A stretch of DNA of 64,000 nt from an uncultured Negativicutes bacterium (lineage in GTDB: Bacteria; Bacillota; Negativicutes; Veillonellales; Megasphaeraceae): contig CAADUJ010000007.1 of assembly GCA_900752195.1 (NCBI GenBank), positions 1-64,000 on the forward strand, written 5' to 3'. The first letter of the stretch is position 1. The number at the start of each line of letters is the position of its first letter. The position numbers were made by a program, and so were the translations under genes. Shown one piece after another: positions 25,011 through 34,293 of the stretch. Below the pieces are notes generated by a model, which was not told the origin of the DNA, searched no databases, and was given only the letters and a program-made list of their open reading frames with translations.

Positions 25011-25037
25011 TGTAATACTTATCTTTATAGTATTACA
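25011..25037. promoter_or_regulatory. Perfect inverted repeat, candidate LysR-type operator
   Basis: TGTAATACT (25011-25019) and AGTATTACA (25029-25037) form a perfect 9-bp dyad with a 9-bp AT-rich centre. AT-rich dyads of this size between a lysR gene and its divergent target are typical LysR binding sites. Confidence 0.5.
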
Positions 25038-25330
25038 TTATTGAGATAATAGCAATACTTTTTTGGAATATTACGAGAAGTTTGTGGGGTATTAGCATAA
25101 AAAATCCTAGAAAAATTTGGTTGTGTATACAACATACACTTTTAAAATGAAGGGAATTGTGTTATAATCTTAACAAACATCTTCGTATTCTCGTGGTGTT
25201 GCATTACGAATCCGAAAGATGTTCTTACTTTGTTTAACAATGTGAGATAGGCATAAAGAGCTGCGATTTATCCATGCTGTTCTCGCATTGCATTATACTT
25301 CTATACTTATATAAGGAGCGTGTTTAATCT

Positions 25331-28300
25331 ATGAGTAAATTTAAAACCATGGATGGTAACGAAGCTGCTGCATGGGTCTCCTATGCATTTACTGAAGTTG
25401 CCGCAATTTATCCTATCACTCCGTCTTCGCCTATGGCTGAACACGTTGATGATTGGTCCGCAGCTGGCATGAAGAACCTTTTCGGTAACACCGTAAAAGT
25501 TGTCGAAATGGAATCTGAAGCCGGTGCTGCTGGTGCATTCCACGGTTCTTTACAGGCTGGTGCTTTAACAACGACGTATACGGCTTCCCAGGGCTTCTTG
25601 CTCATGATTCCGAATATGTACAAAGTTGCTGGCGAATTACTCCCTGGCGTTTTCCACGTAGCCGCTCGTGCTTTGGCTAACCACGCACTCAGCATTTTTG
25701 GCGACCACCAGGACGTTATGTCTGCTCGTGCTTCCGGATGCTGTCTCTTGGCTGAATCCAATGTACAGGAAGTTATGGACCTCGGCGGTGTTGCTCACTT
25801 AGCAGCTCTTAAGGGCTCCCTTCCGTTCATCAACTTCTTCGATGGATTCCGTACATCCCATGAAATTCAGAAAGTTGAAGTCATGGACTTCGATAACTTC
25901 CGTAAACTGATTGACTGGGATGCTGTAAAAGCTTTCCGTAAACGTGCACTCAATCCAGATAAACCGGAAATCCGTGGCACTGCTGAAAACCCGGATATTT
26001 ACTTCCAGCACACAGAAGCTAGCAACCGTTTCTACGATGCTATGCCGGATATTGTTGCGGACTACATGGCTAAGATTTCTGAAATCACTGGCCGTACGTA
26101 CAAACCGTTCAACTACTATGGTGCAGAAGATGCTGAAACGATCATCGTTTCCATGGGCTCTCTCTCCGATGTAGTTAAACAGGCGGTTAAATACCTCACT
26201 GGTAAAGGCGAAAAAGTTGGTTGCATCAACGTTCACCTCTATCGTCCGTTCTCCGCTAAATACTTAAGTGCTGTTCTTCCCAAGACCGTTAAGAAGATTG
26301 CTGTTATCGACCGTACGAAAGAACCGGGCTCCCTCGGCGAACCTCTCTACCTCGATATCGTAGACTTCGTAAAAGAACAGGGCCTCGACATCGATGTAAT
26401 TGGCGGCCGTGCAGGTCTCGGTTCCAAAGACGTTGTTCCGGAAGATATTCTTCCTGTATTCGAAGAAGCTAACAAAGCTAATCCGATCAACGGATTTACA
26501 ATTGGTATCGTCGATGACGTTACGAACCTCTCCTTGCCGCGCGCTCCGAAGATGCCGATGGATACGACAGGACTTACATCCTGCAAATTCTGGGGCTTCG
26601 GTTCCGATGGTACAGTAGGTGCTAACAAATCTGCTATCAAGATTATCGGTGACCACACGGATATGTACGCTCAGGCATACTTCGCATATGACTCCAAGAA
26701 ATCCGGCGGTGTTACGATTTCTCACCTCCGTTTCGGTGATCAGCCAATCGATATGCCGTACTTGATTGACGCTGCTGACTACATTGCATGCCATCGTCAG
26801 TCTTATGTAAAACGTTTTGATCTTCTCCGCGGAATCAAAGATGGCGGTACGTTCATGCTGAACTGCACATGGACTGACGAAGAACTCGACAAAGAACTTC
26901 CGGCTCGGATCAAACGTGCCATTGCTAAGAACCATGTTAAATTCTACACTTTGAATGGTGACGCTATCGGCCAGAAACTCGGCCTCGGCACACGTATCAA
27001 CATGGTTATGCAGGCTGCTTTCTTCGCACTTGCAAAAGTTATTCCTTTGGATGACGCTGTTAAATACCTGAAAGACTCCATCGTTAAATCGTATGGTAAG
27101 AAAGGTCAGAATGTCGTTGACATGAACTGGGCTGCTGTTGATGCAGGTATCGGCGAATTCCATGAAGTAAACTATCCTGCATCCTGGGCTGATGCTAAGG
27201 ACGAAGTAGTAGAAGGCCGTCCGGTTCCTGAATACTTCTCCAAAGTTGCTGCTCCTGTACTCGGTCAGATCGGTGACGACCTTAAGGTTTCCGATTTCGT
27301 TGGTCGTGAAGATGGTACAATGCCCTCTGGTACGTCCCAGTTTGAAAAAGCTGGCCCGGCTCTCCACGTTCCTTCCTGGGATTCCGAAAAATGTATCGGT
27401 TGTATGCAGTGCTCCTTCGTTTGCCCGCATGCTACGATTCGTCCGGTTCTCACAACTGACGAAGAATTGGCAGCTGCTCCGGCAGGATTCAAGAAAGCTA
27501 CGAAGGCTAAATCTGGTAAAGAATACAACGTTACTATCGTTGTAGACCAGAAGGACTGCCTCGAATGCGGTTCCTGCGCTAACGTTTGCCCGGTAGGCGC
27601 TCTTACGATGGTACCGAATACCGACGTAGAAACAGCTAAGATGGACCTTTGGTACTATGCTCTTGAAAAGGTTGCTCCGAAAGCAAACCCGCAGAACAAG
27701 AAGACCGTTATTGGTTCTCAGTTCGAACAGCCGCTCCTCGAATTCTCCGGTGCTTGTGCTGGTTGCGGTGAAACACCGTACGTTAAATTGCTTACACAGC
27801 TCTTCGGCGATCGCATGATGATTGCTAATGCTACAGGTTGCTCCTCCATTTGGGGTGCTTCGGCTCCTGTTTCCCCGTACACATTCAACGCAAAAGGCCA
27901 TGGCCCTGCATGGGCTAACAGCTTGTTCGAAGATGCCGCTGAATTTGGTCTCGGCATGTTCATGGGCGTTGACAAAGTACGTAAAGACATGGCTGACCAT
28001 GTAGAAGAAGCTAAAGCTGTTGCTTCTGCAGAACTTCAGGCTGCATTGAGCGACTGGGCTGCTAACCTCTATGAAGGCGAAGGCTCTCGCGAACGCGCTG
28101 AAAAGGTTGTAGCACTTCTCGAAAAAGAAGCTGCTGGCAAACCGGCTCTTGAAGATCTTCTCGAAAAGAAACAGTTCCTCGTAAAACGTTCCCATTGGAT
28201 CATCGGTGGTGACGGCTGGTCCTATGATATCGGTTACGGCGGTGTTGACCACGTACTCGCACAGGATCAGGATGTAAACGTTCTCGTACTCGATACAGAA

Positions 28301-28846
28301 GTTTACTCCAACACTGGCGGCCAGTCCTCCAAGGCTACTCCGTCCGCTGCTGTAGCACAGTTTGCTGCTTCCGGTAAACGTACGAAGAAGAAAGACCTCG
28401 GCATGATGGCTATTTCCTATGGCTATGTATATGTAGCTCAGGTAGCTATGGGTGCAGATAAGAACCAACTCATGAAAGCTGTAACAGAAGCTGAAGCTTA
28501 TCATGGTCCTTCTCTCGTTATCTGCTACGCTCCTTGCATCAACCATGGTATCCGTAAGGGCATGGGCAAGAGCCAGCTCGAAGAAAAACTCGCTGTTGAA
28601 TGCGGTTATTGGGATCTCTTCCGTTACAACCCGGATCTCAAAGAACAGGGTAAGAATCCGTTCAGCCTCGACTCCAAAGAACCGGATTACAGCAAATTCC
28701 AGGAATTCCTCCAGGGCGAAGTTCGTTATGCTTCCCTCAAGAAAGGATTCCCGGAACAGGCCGACGCTCTGTTTGCTAAGACTGAAGCAGACGCTAAGAA
28801 CCGTCGTCTCACCTATGTTCGTTTCCAGAAGGGTTTCGAAGACTAA
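25331..28846 (+). CDS. nifJ: Pyruvate:ferredoxin (flavodoxin) oxidoreductase
   Basis: A 1171-aa single-chain PFOR that converts pyruvate and CoA to acetyl-CoA, CO2 and reduced ferredoxin. The fused domains follow the usual order: pyrimidine-binding domain I (about 1-250), II-III with the CoA-binding region, a 2[4Fe-4S] domain (CIGCMQCSFVCP about 687-698 and CLECGSCANVCP about 743-754), and the C-terminal TPP domain with the proximal cluster ligands (CAGCGETPY about 807, GDGWSYDIGYGG about 960). Its codon use is strongly biased toward GCT, GTT, CGT and CTC, unlike its neighbours, which signals very high expression. The ATG is 12 nt after AAGGAG. Confidence 0.97.
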   Translation: MSKFKTMDGNEAAAWVSYAFTEVAAIYPITPSSPMAEHVDDWSAAGMKNLFGNTVKVVEMESEAGAAGAFHGSLQAGALTTTYTASQGFLLMIPNMYKVAGELLPGVFHVAARALANHALSIFGDHQDVMSARASGCCLLAESNVQEVMDLGGVAHLAALKGSLPFINFFDGFRTSHEIQKVEVMDFDNFRKLIDWDAVKAFRKRALNPDKPEIRGTAENPDIYFQHTEASNRFYDAMPDIVADYMAKISEITGRTYKPFNYYGAEDAETIIVSMGSLSDVVKQAVKYLTGKGEKVGCINVHLYRPFSAKYLSAVLPKTVKKIAVIDRTKEPGSLGEPLYLDIVDFVKEQGLDIDVIGGRAGLGSKDVVPEDILPVFEEANKANPINGFTIGIVDDVTNLSLPRAPKMPMDTTGLTSCKFWGFGSDGTVGANKSAIKIIGDHTDMYAQAYFAYDSKKSGGVTISHLRFGDQPIDMPYLIDAADYIACHRQSYVKRFDLLRGIKDGGTFMLNCTWTDEELDKELPARIKRAIAKNHVKFYTLNGDAIGQKLGLGTRINMVMQAAFFALAKVIPLDDAVKYLKDSIVKSYGKKGQNVVDMNWAAVDAGIGEFHEVNYPASWADAKDEVVEGRPVPEYFSKVAAPVLGQIGDDLKVSDFVGREDGTMPSGTSQFEKAGPALHVPSWDSEKCIGCMQCSFVCPHATIRPVLTTDEELAAAPAGFKKATKAKSGKEYNVTIVVDQKDCLECGSCANVCPVGALTMVPNTDVETAKMDLWYYALEKVAPKANPQNKKTVIGSQFEQPLLEFSGACAGCGETPYVKLLTQLFGDRMMIANATGCSSIWGASAPVSPYTFNAKGHGPAWANSLFEDAAEFGLGMFMGVDKVRKDMADHVEEAKAVASAELQAALSDWAANLYEGEGSRERAEKVVALLEKEAAGKPALEDLLEKKQFLVKRSHWIIGGDGWSYDIGYGGVDHVLAQDQDVNVLVLDTEVYSNTGGQSSKATPSAAVAQFAASGKRTKKKDLGMMAISYGYVYVAQVAMGADKNQLMKAVTEAEAYHGPSLVICYAPCINHGIRKGMGKSQLEEKLAVECGYWDLFRYNPDLKEQGKNPFSLDSKEPDYSKFQEFLQGEVRYASLKKGFPEQADALFAKTEADAKNRRLTYVRFQKGFED

Positions 28847-28883
28847 TAGGTTTTTGAAAAGCGCATAACTTCTCATAACATTA

Positions 28884-28915
28884 GACAGGCTCCGCTTAGG
28901 CGGGGCCTGTTTTTC
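28884..28915 (+). terminator. Intrinsic terminator of nifJ
   Basis: The arm acaggctccgc pairs with gcggggcctgt (one G-T pair) around a TTAG loop and runs into T residues. Confidence 0.88.
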
Positions 28916-29000
28916 AATATATTGCTTTTTTTTGAGAATGATTTGTGCTACAATAAAAGTGTTTTAATATTGATTATTTTTTGAGAATGTGTGTGATACG

Positions 29001-30980
29001 ATGGAAAAAAGGTGGCATCTCCTGGAAGTCGACGAAGCTGTGGTAGCGACTCTTTCGGCAAAGCTCGGCATATCGCCTATACTTGCCAGGATTTTATATA
29101 ACAGAGGAATCCAGACGGTAGAAGAGGGGAGACATTACCTCTTTGATACGTTGCAAGATTTGCATGACCCTTTTCTCATGAAAGGAATGGATAAGGCTGT
29201 CCGCTGTATTTGTGAAGCGTTGGAATCAAAAAAGAGAATCGTTATTTATGGCGATTATGACGTCGATGGGATAACGTCTACATCCTTACTATATTCTATC
29301 CTTCGCGATTTAGGGGGCAAACCGAGGTATTACATTCCAGAACGGATGAGTGAAGGGTATGGTCTCAACAGGGATGCCGTTCAATATCTGATAGATCAGG
29401 GTACAGAGGTACTCATTACCGTAGATTGTGGCATTTCATCGTATGACATTGTTAACGAGTTCAAGGACAATCTTACTATGATCATTACGGATCATCATGA
29501 GCCGCCTGAGAATATCCCACCGGCTTTTGCCGTCCTTAACCCGAAACAACCCGATTGTCCGTATCCGTTTAAACAACTTGCCGGTGCCGGAGTGGCCTAT
29601 AAATTAGGTCAGGCTCTCTGGCAGCGCGTCATGAAAGAACCGTTGTCTGGCTATATCGAGTTGACCGCGTTAGGGACTGTTGCCGACGTGGTGCCCCTTA
29701 CAGGAGAAAACCGCATCATCGTACGCTATGGTCTACAAGCCATTCGTGACGGCCGTAATATTGGCCTTCAGGCCTTGATTGCCGATAGCGGTGTAGATCC
29801 TGAAAAGATCACAGCTGACCGCATCGCCTTTTCTGTGGCGCCAAGACTTAATGCATCAGGCCGTATCAGCCATGCCGATTTGGGCGTGCGCCTCCTGTTA
29901 GAAAGGGACTCCGAAAAGGCGTGTTCTATGGCGCAGGACCTTTCGGTACTCAACAGGGAGCGTCAAGATATAGAACACGAAATTGCTGCGCAGGCCATTG
30001 TACAGGTCCTGGCGGAAAAACGGCAGCATGACAATGTCCTCGTTTGCAGTGGTACCGATTGGCATCCCGGTGTTATCGGCATTGCGGCATCGCGCGTCAA
30101 AGATCGGTTTTACCGGCCGTCCCTCGTCATCAGTATCCACGATGGCATTGGCAAAGGATCATGTCGCAGCATTCCTGGTTTTAACATGTATGAGGCACTC
30201 CAGTCAGCTCAGGATTTACTGCTTCAGTTTGGTGGTCATCCCATGGCAGCGGGATTTTCCATTGCAGCCGAACAGATTGATGCCTTCCGGGAACGGCTCA
30301 ACGCCTATGGCAATAGCCATATGACGGCAGATGCATACGTTCCCAGGTTATCAGTCGATGAGGAGCTGACGGAAAGCGACATCACCCTTTCTCTGGTTCA
30401 GGAGCTTCGTACACTTGAACCGTATGGGGCTGGTAATGCCTATCCCTTGTTTACGCTCCGCCATGCTGTCGTGACGGAATGTCGTCCTATTGGACGGAAG
30501 AAAAATCATCTCCGCCTTCTTCTAGAAGGCCCTGATGGCGCAGCCATGACGAGCGTAGGCTGGTCCATGGCTGCATACTGTGACAGACTTTTTGAAGGCG
30601 ATGAGGCCGATGTTGCCTTCCGTCTCGAGAAGAATGAATTCCGCGGCAACGTGTCGTGCCAGCTCATGTTAGAGGATATTCATGGAACGGTTCCTGCTAT
30701 AGAGCTGAATCGATCCATTATGATAGAAATATATAAAGCATTGCGTAAGTGCATACCTGACCGGGGGCTTGCAGTATGGCAGGTCCGCAATAGTGTCGTC
30801 TCGAAATTGCGGCCGTATTATGACGCCCATACCATCTGTCAGGCTATTCTTGCCTTAGGGGAAATCGGTGTTCTAGCCCAAAAGGATACAGAGGATGGTC
30901 CTTTTTATTATTTCCCGCCTGTTGAGGGGAAGATGGATCTGCACAGTTCACCGATTTATTGCAAGTATTGTCAGGAATAA
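29001..30980 (+). CDS. recJ: Single-stranded-DNA-specific exonuclease RecJ
   Basis: A 659-aa 5'-3' ssDNA exonuclease of the DHH family, used in RecF-pathway recombination and mismatch or base-excision repair. DHH motifs are YGDYDVDGITST, DCGISS and ITDHHEPP; the DHHA1 part has the GKGSCRSIPGFN and GGHPMAAGFS segments; an OB-fold and a C-terminal extension follow. A GTG at 28989 or the ATG at 29001 are possible starts. Neither has a clear Shine-Dalgarno, and ATG is favoured. It heads a long tightly packed series of genes ending at aspS. Confidence 0.93.
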   Translation: MEKRWHLLEVDEAVVATLSAKLGISPILARILYNRGIQTVEEGRHYLFDTLQDLHDPFLMKGMDKAVRCICEALESKKRIVIYGDYDVDGITSTSLLYSILRDLGGKPRYYIPERMSEGYGLNRDAVQYLIDQGTEVLITVDCGISSYDIVNEFKDNLTMIITDHHEPPENIPPAFAVLNPKQPDCPYPFKQLAGAGVAYKLGQALWQRVMKEPLSGYIELTALGTVADVVPLTGENRIIVRYGLQAIRDGRNIGLQALIADSGVDPEKITADRIAFSVAPRLNASGRISHADLGVRLLLERDSEKACSMAQDLSVLNRERQDIEHEIAAQAIVQVLAEKRQHDNVLVCSGTDWHPGVIGIAASRVKDRFYRPSLVISIHDGIGKGSCRSIPGFNMYEALQSAQDLLLQFGGHPMAAGFSIAAEQIDAFRERLNAYGNSHMTADAYVPRLSVDEELTESDITLSLVQELRTLEPYGAGNAYPLFTLRHAVVTECRPIGRKKNHLRLLLEGPDGAAMTSVGWSMAAYCDRLFEGDEADVAFRLEKNEFRGNVSCQLMLEDIHGTVPAIELNRSIMIEIYKALRKCIPDRGLAVWQVRNSVVSKLRPYYDAHTICQAILALGEIGVLAQKDTEDGPFYYFPPVEGKMDLHSSPIYCKYCQE

Positions 30981-30992
30981 GGGGGAATCTAT

Positions 30993-33197
30993 ATGGAATT
31001 TCAAAATCCGAAGGATGAATTCCGTCGCCTCGTAGATACGATACAGAGTTATCAGCCAAATGCTCGTTGCGACGACATCGCCCTGGCTTTTAAGATTGCC
31101 AGCGATGCTCATAAAGAACAGTTCCGTGCCAGTGGGGAACCTTATATTTTGCATCCTCTCGCAGTAGCACAAATATTGGCAGAAATGAAAATAGATACGA
31201 CGACCATTACGGCGTCGCTTCTTCATGATGTCGTCGAAGATACGGATATGACCTTGGAAGATATGAAAAAGATCTTTGGTAAGGAAGTAGCCTTTCTTGT
31301 CGATGGCGTCACCAAGCTGAGCCGTCTCGATTATCGTACGAAAGAAGACCAGCAGCTCAACAGTATGCGGAAGATGTTTTTAGCCATGGCAAAGGACGTT
31401 CGTGTCGTCGTCATTAAATTGGCCGACCGTCTCCATAATATGCGGACTTTACGATATATGCGCAGCGACAAACAGAAGCGCATTGCGCAGGAAACGCTGG
31501 AAATCTTTGCCCCTCTGGCCCACCGTCTTGGCATATTCAATATTAAATGGGAGCTGGAAGATTTATCGTTCCGCTATCTGGAACCGGATAAGTATTACGA
31601 TCTCGTCGATCAGATGAAGCAGAAACGCCATGTCCGCGAAGAAATCGTAAACGAAGCCATCGAAGTCTTGCGAAAGGCCCTCGAAGATTCGCATATCAAA
31701 TTTGAAATTAATGGCAGGCCGAAGCATTTCTACAGCATCTATAAGAAGATGAAGAAAGATAACCGCGATCTGAGCCAGGTATACGACCTCTATGCCATTC
31801 GCGTCATCGTCGATACCGTGCAGGATTGTTACGGCGTCTTAGGCATCGTCCATAGTCTGTGGAAGCCGCTCCCGTACCGCTTCAAGGATTACATTTCCAT
31901 GCCGAAACCCAATAACTATCAGTCTCTGCATACGACAGTCATCGGTACGCGCGGGCAGCCGGTAGAAATCCAGATCCGTACATGGGAAATGCATCACGTT
32001 GCCGAATACGGTATTGCCGCTCATTGGCGGTATAAGGAAGGAAACCAGACGGCGACGAAGAACGAATTCGATGAAAAGATGGGCTGGCTCCGCAATCTTT
32101 TGGAATGGCAGGACACGAGCAACCCGAAGGAATTCGTAAATGCCTTGAAGCTCGATGCGTTTTCTGATGAAGTATTCGTCTTCTCGCCACGAGGTGACGT
32201 CATCGATTTACCGCAAGGGGCTATCCCTATCGACTTCGCCTATCGTATCCATACAGAAGTTGGCCATCGTTGTGTCGGGGCAAAAATCAATGGAAAGATT
32301 GTCCCGCTGGACTATGAATTGAAAAACGGCGATATTGTTGAAATCATTACGTCTAAGGTGGGAAAACCTAGTCTGGACTGGTTGAAAATCGTCCGTAGTT
32401 CGGAAAGCCGTTCGAAGATACGCAGCTGGTTCAAGAAGGAAAATAGAGAAGAAAATATCATGAAAGGGTCGGAAGCGCTGGAACGGGAATGTAAACGTCT
32501 AGGCCATGACTGGAAGGAAATCAATAAGGCGGGACGCCTCCAGAAAGTCGCAAAGCAGATGAACGCCGGTACAGAAGAGGACCTTTTAGCCGCCGTAGGC
32601 TATGGTGGATTTGCCGTCAATACGGTGCTCATCAAGCTGTTGGAACTCCATAAGAAGGATATCCAGAAGGAGGAAGAAAAGAGCAGCCTTGATGTACTGG
32701 AAAACTTAAAAACCAAGAAAACGACGTCGAAGCGCAATGCCTCGGGAATTCTCGTCAAAGGGGAAGGTGGTCTCATGGTGCGGCTGGCCCGCTGTTGCAG
32801 CCCTGTACCAGGCGATCCTATCATCGGCTTCATCACCCGTGGCCGTGGCGTGTCCGTCCATCGTGCCGATTGTCCCAATGTGGTTCATAATCAAAATGAT
32901 ATTGAACGCCTCATCGATGTCGAATGGGACTACGACGGTCAGGAAAAATTCGATGTCAATATTGAAGTTACGGCTTACGACAGAACAGGCATCATGGCGG
33001 AAATCATGGCGGCCCTGGCAGAAATGAAGATTTCCATTACCAATATCAATGCCAAAGTGAACGATACGAAGACCGTCACAATCCACATGGGCCTTTCCAT
33101 TAAAGATCTGGCACAGTTGGAATTCATATCGACGAAAATACGCCGCTTGAAGGATGTGTATTCCGTACAGCGGTATACAGGAGGTAGCAACTCATGA
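30993..33197 (+). CDS. rel: Bifunctional (p)ppGpp synthetase/hydrolase Rel
   Basis: A 734-aa long RelA/SpoT homologue controlling the stringent response. The N-terminal HD hydrolase domain keeps its metal motif (LLHDVVEDTD, about residues 76-85). The synthetase domain (about 240-350) contains YDLYAIRVIV and the G-loop-like KPNNYQSLHTTV. A TGS domain (about 395-455, DEVFVFSPRGD), a helical/zinc region with RLARCCSPVPGD, and a C-terminal ACT domain (about 655-730) follow. Both catalytic halves look intact, so it should be bifunctional, as in most Firmicutes. It starts 12 bp after recJ with AAGGGGG and overlaps dtd by 4 bp. Confidence 0.96.
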   Translation: MEFQNPKDEFRRLVDTIQSYQPNARCDDIALAFKIASDAHKEQFRASGEPYILHPLAVAQILAEMKIDTTTITASLLHDVVEDTDMTLEDMKKIFGKEVAFLVDGVTKLSRLDYRTKEDQQLNSMRKMFLAMAKDVRVVVIKLADRLHNMRTLRYMRSDKQKRIAQETLEIFAPLAHRLGIFNIKWELEDLSFRYLEPDKYYDLVDQMKQKRHVREEIVNEAIEVLRKALEDSHIKFEINGRPKHFYSIYKKMKKDNRDLSQVYDLYAIRVIVDTVQDCYGVLGIVHSLWKPLPYRFKDYISMPKPNNYQSLHTTVIGTRGQPVEIQIRTWEMHHVAEYGIAAHWRYKEGNQTATKNEFDEKMGWLRNLLEWQDTSNPKEFVNALKLDAFSDEVFVFSPRGDVIDLPQGAIPIDFAYRIHTEVGHRCVGAKINGKIVPLDYELKNGDIVEIITSKVGKPSLDWLKIVRSSESRSKIRSWFKKENREENIMKGSEALERECKRLGHDWKEINKAGRLQKVAKQMNAGTEEDLLAAVGYGGFAVNTVLIKLLELHKKDIQKEEEKSSLDVLENLKTKKTTSKRNASGILVKGEGGLMVRLARCCSPVPGDPIIGFITRGRGVSVHRADCPNVVHNQNDIERLIDVEWDYDGQEKFDVNIEVTAYDRTGIMAEIMAALAEMKISITNINAKVNDTKTVTIHMGLSIKDLAQLEFISTKIRRLKDVYSVQRYTGGSNS

Positions 33198-33643
33198 GAG
33201 CTGTCATACAGCGGTCGCGCAAGGCCAGCGTCACCTCTGAAGGCGTAGAGACAGGCCGTATTGACGCAGGTCTTACGGTACTGCTCGGCGTCGGAAAGGG
33301 CGATGGTCCGGCTGATGTCGCGTACCTGGTAGACAAGATTTGTCATTTGCGGATTTTTGAAGATGACGGCGGCAAGATGAACCAGTCCCTCTTGGACAGG
33401 GGCGGTCAGATGCTCGTCGTCTCACAATTTACTTTATATGGGGATGTCCGTCATGGACGGCGTCCGAGTTTTACCGAAGCGGCGCCACCAGATGTGGCAG
33501 AAGCGTTGTATGAACGCTTCGTAGAACTGGTGCGCCAGCAGGACATCGAAGTGGCTACAGGCCGGTTTCAGACGGAAATGGTCGTTTCCCTTGAAAATGA
33601 TGGCCCTGTCACAATCTTACTCGATAGTAAAAAAATATTTTAG
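33194..33643 (+). CDS. dtd: D-aminoacyl-tRNA deacylase
   Basis: A 149-aa DTD that removes D-amino acids mischarged to tRNA, such as D-Tyr. The N-terminal MRAVIQR, the SQFTLYGD motif with the conserved Ser-Gln (about residue 77-84) and the C-terminal cis Gly-Pro motif (NDGPVTI) are diagnostic. Its ATG overlaps the Rel stop (ATGA), implying coupling. Rel followed by dtd is a conserved Firmicutes pair. Confidence 0.95.
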   Translation: MRAVIQRSRKASVTSEGVETGRIDAGLTVLLGVGKGDGPADVAYLVDKICHLRIFEDDGGKMNQSLLDRGGQMLVVSQFTLYGDVRHGRRPSFTEAAPPDVAEALYERFVELVRQQDIEVATGRFQTEMVVSLENDGPVTILLDSKKIF

Positions 33644-33655
33644 GAGGGCAATTGT

Positions 33656-34291
33656 ATGGGCATGAAAATTATTCAGCACCCTTTAGGTCCTATTGAAACA
33701 AACTGCTATATCGTCTATGATGATGTATCGAAAGATGCTATGGTCATCGATCCGGCATGGGATTATGATTTTATCAACAGTGAGCTCGAAAAATATGGCC
33801 TCCATTTACAGTTCATATTCCTTACCCATGGTCATGCAGACCATATTGGGGCACTCCAGCAATTACGTACCCTTAAAAATGTCCCCGTATACATCGGAGC
33901 AGGCGATGCGACGCTTATTTCCAATTCGCGGAACAACTTGTCCTTGTTCATGGGCCGGGTTATTGAGTGTACGTCAGCAGACTACATCGCCCATGATGGT
34001 GATACCATAAAGCTGGGATCCTTGTCTTTCAAGGTATTGGAAACACCAGGCCATACGCCGGGCGGACTCAGCCTGTATGGGGAAGGCGTCGTTTTCACAG
34101 GTGATACGCTGTTCCTGTATTCCGTTGGCCGCACCGATTTATACGGCGGCTCCATGGATCAACTCATTAAAAGTATCAACGAAAAACTCATGACCTTGCC
34201 AGATGACACGATTGTCTTTCCTGGTCATGGTCCCAATACACAAATTGGCAGGGAACGGAAGAATAATCCCTACTTAGATGGAGGCTGGTAA
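33656..34291 (+). CDS. MBL-fold hydrolase (glyoxalase II-like, YcbL type)
   Basis: A 211-aa metallo-beta-lactamase-fold protein. The zinc motif THGHADHIG (about residues 58-66), the later His in ETPGHTPG, the bridging Asp in VFTGDTLF and the terminal His in FPGHGP give a complete binuclear site. Short glyoxalase-II-like proteins of this type hydrolyse thioesters such as S-lactoyl adducts. The start follows AGGAGGG. It is a usual neighbour of dtd and hemZ in this operon type; the true substrate is unproven. Confidence 0.88.
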   Translation: MGMKIIQHPLGPIETNCYIVYDDVSKDAMVIDPAWDYDFINSELEKYGLHLQFIFLTHGHADHIGALQQLRTLKNVPVYIGAGDATLISNSRNNLSLFMGRVIECTSADYIAHDGDTIKLGSLSFKVLETPGHTPGGLSLYGEGVVFTGDTLFLYSVGRTDLYGGSMDQLIKSINEKLMTLPDDTIVFPGHGPNTQIGRERKNNPYLDGGW

Positions 34292-34293
34292 CG

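Larger units (their letters stand above)
24800..25330. promoter_or_regulatory. Divergent lysR-nifJ regulatory region
   Basis: An AT-rich 531-bp intergenic region without a convincing reading frame. It contains a + strand promoter (24887-24915), a perfect inverted repeat (25011-25037), a smaller dyad GTGTAT-N5-ATACAC (25123-25139), a -10 box TATAAT (25163-25168) that is probably the nifJ promoter, and a 48-nt hairpin in the nifJ leader (25176-25223). Confidence 0.6.

Noticed and set aside
25122..25140. Possible Rex (NADH-sensing) operator at the nifJ promoter
   Set aside because: The left side TTGTG fits, but the right half lacks TCACAA, so only a generic dyad is reported.
26264..28876. An 870-codon open frame on the minus strand across nifJ
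   Set aside because: It is opposite the conserved PFOR gene, crosses its terminator, has no ribosome-binding site and encodes a composition unlike real proteins. It results from the skewed codon use of nifJ.
28928..28989. Direct repeat TTTTTTGAGAATG in front of recJ
   Set aside because: Two copies about 49 bp apart in AT-rich sequence with mediocre promoter boxes; too short and low-complexity to claim as regulatory.
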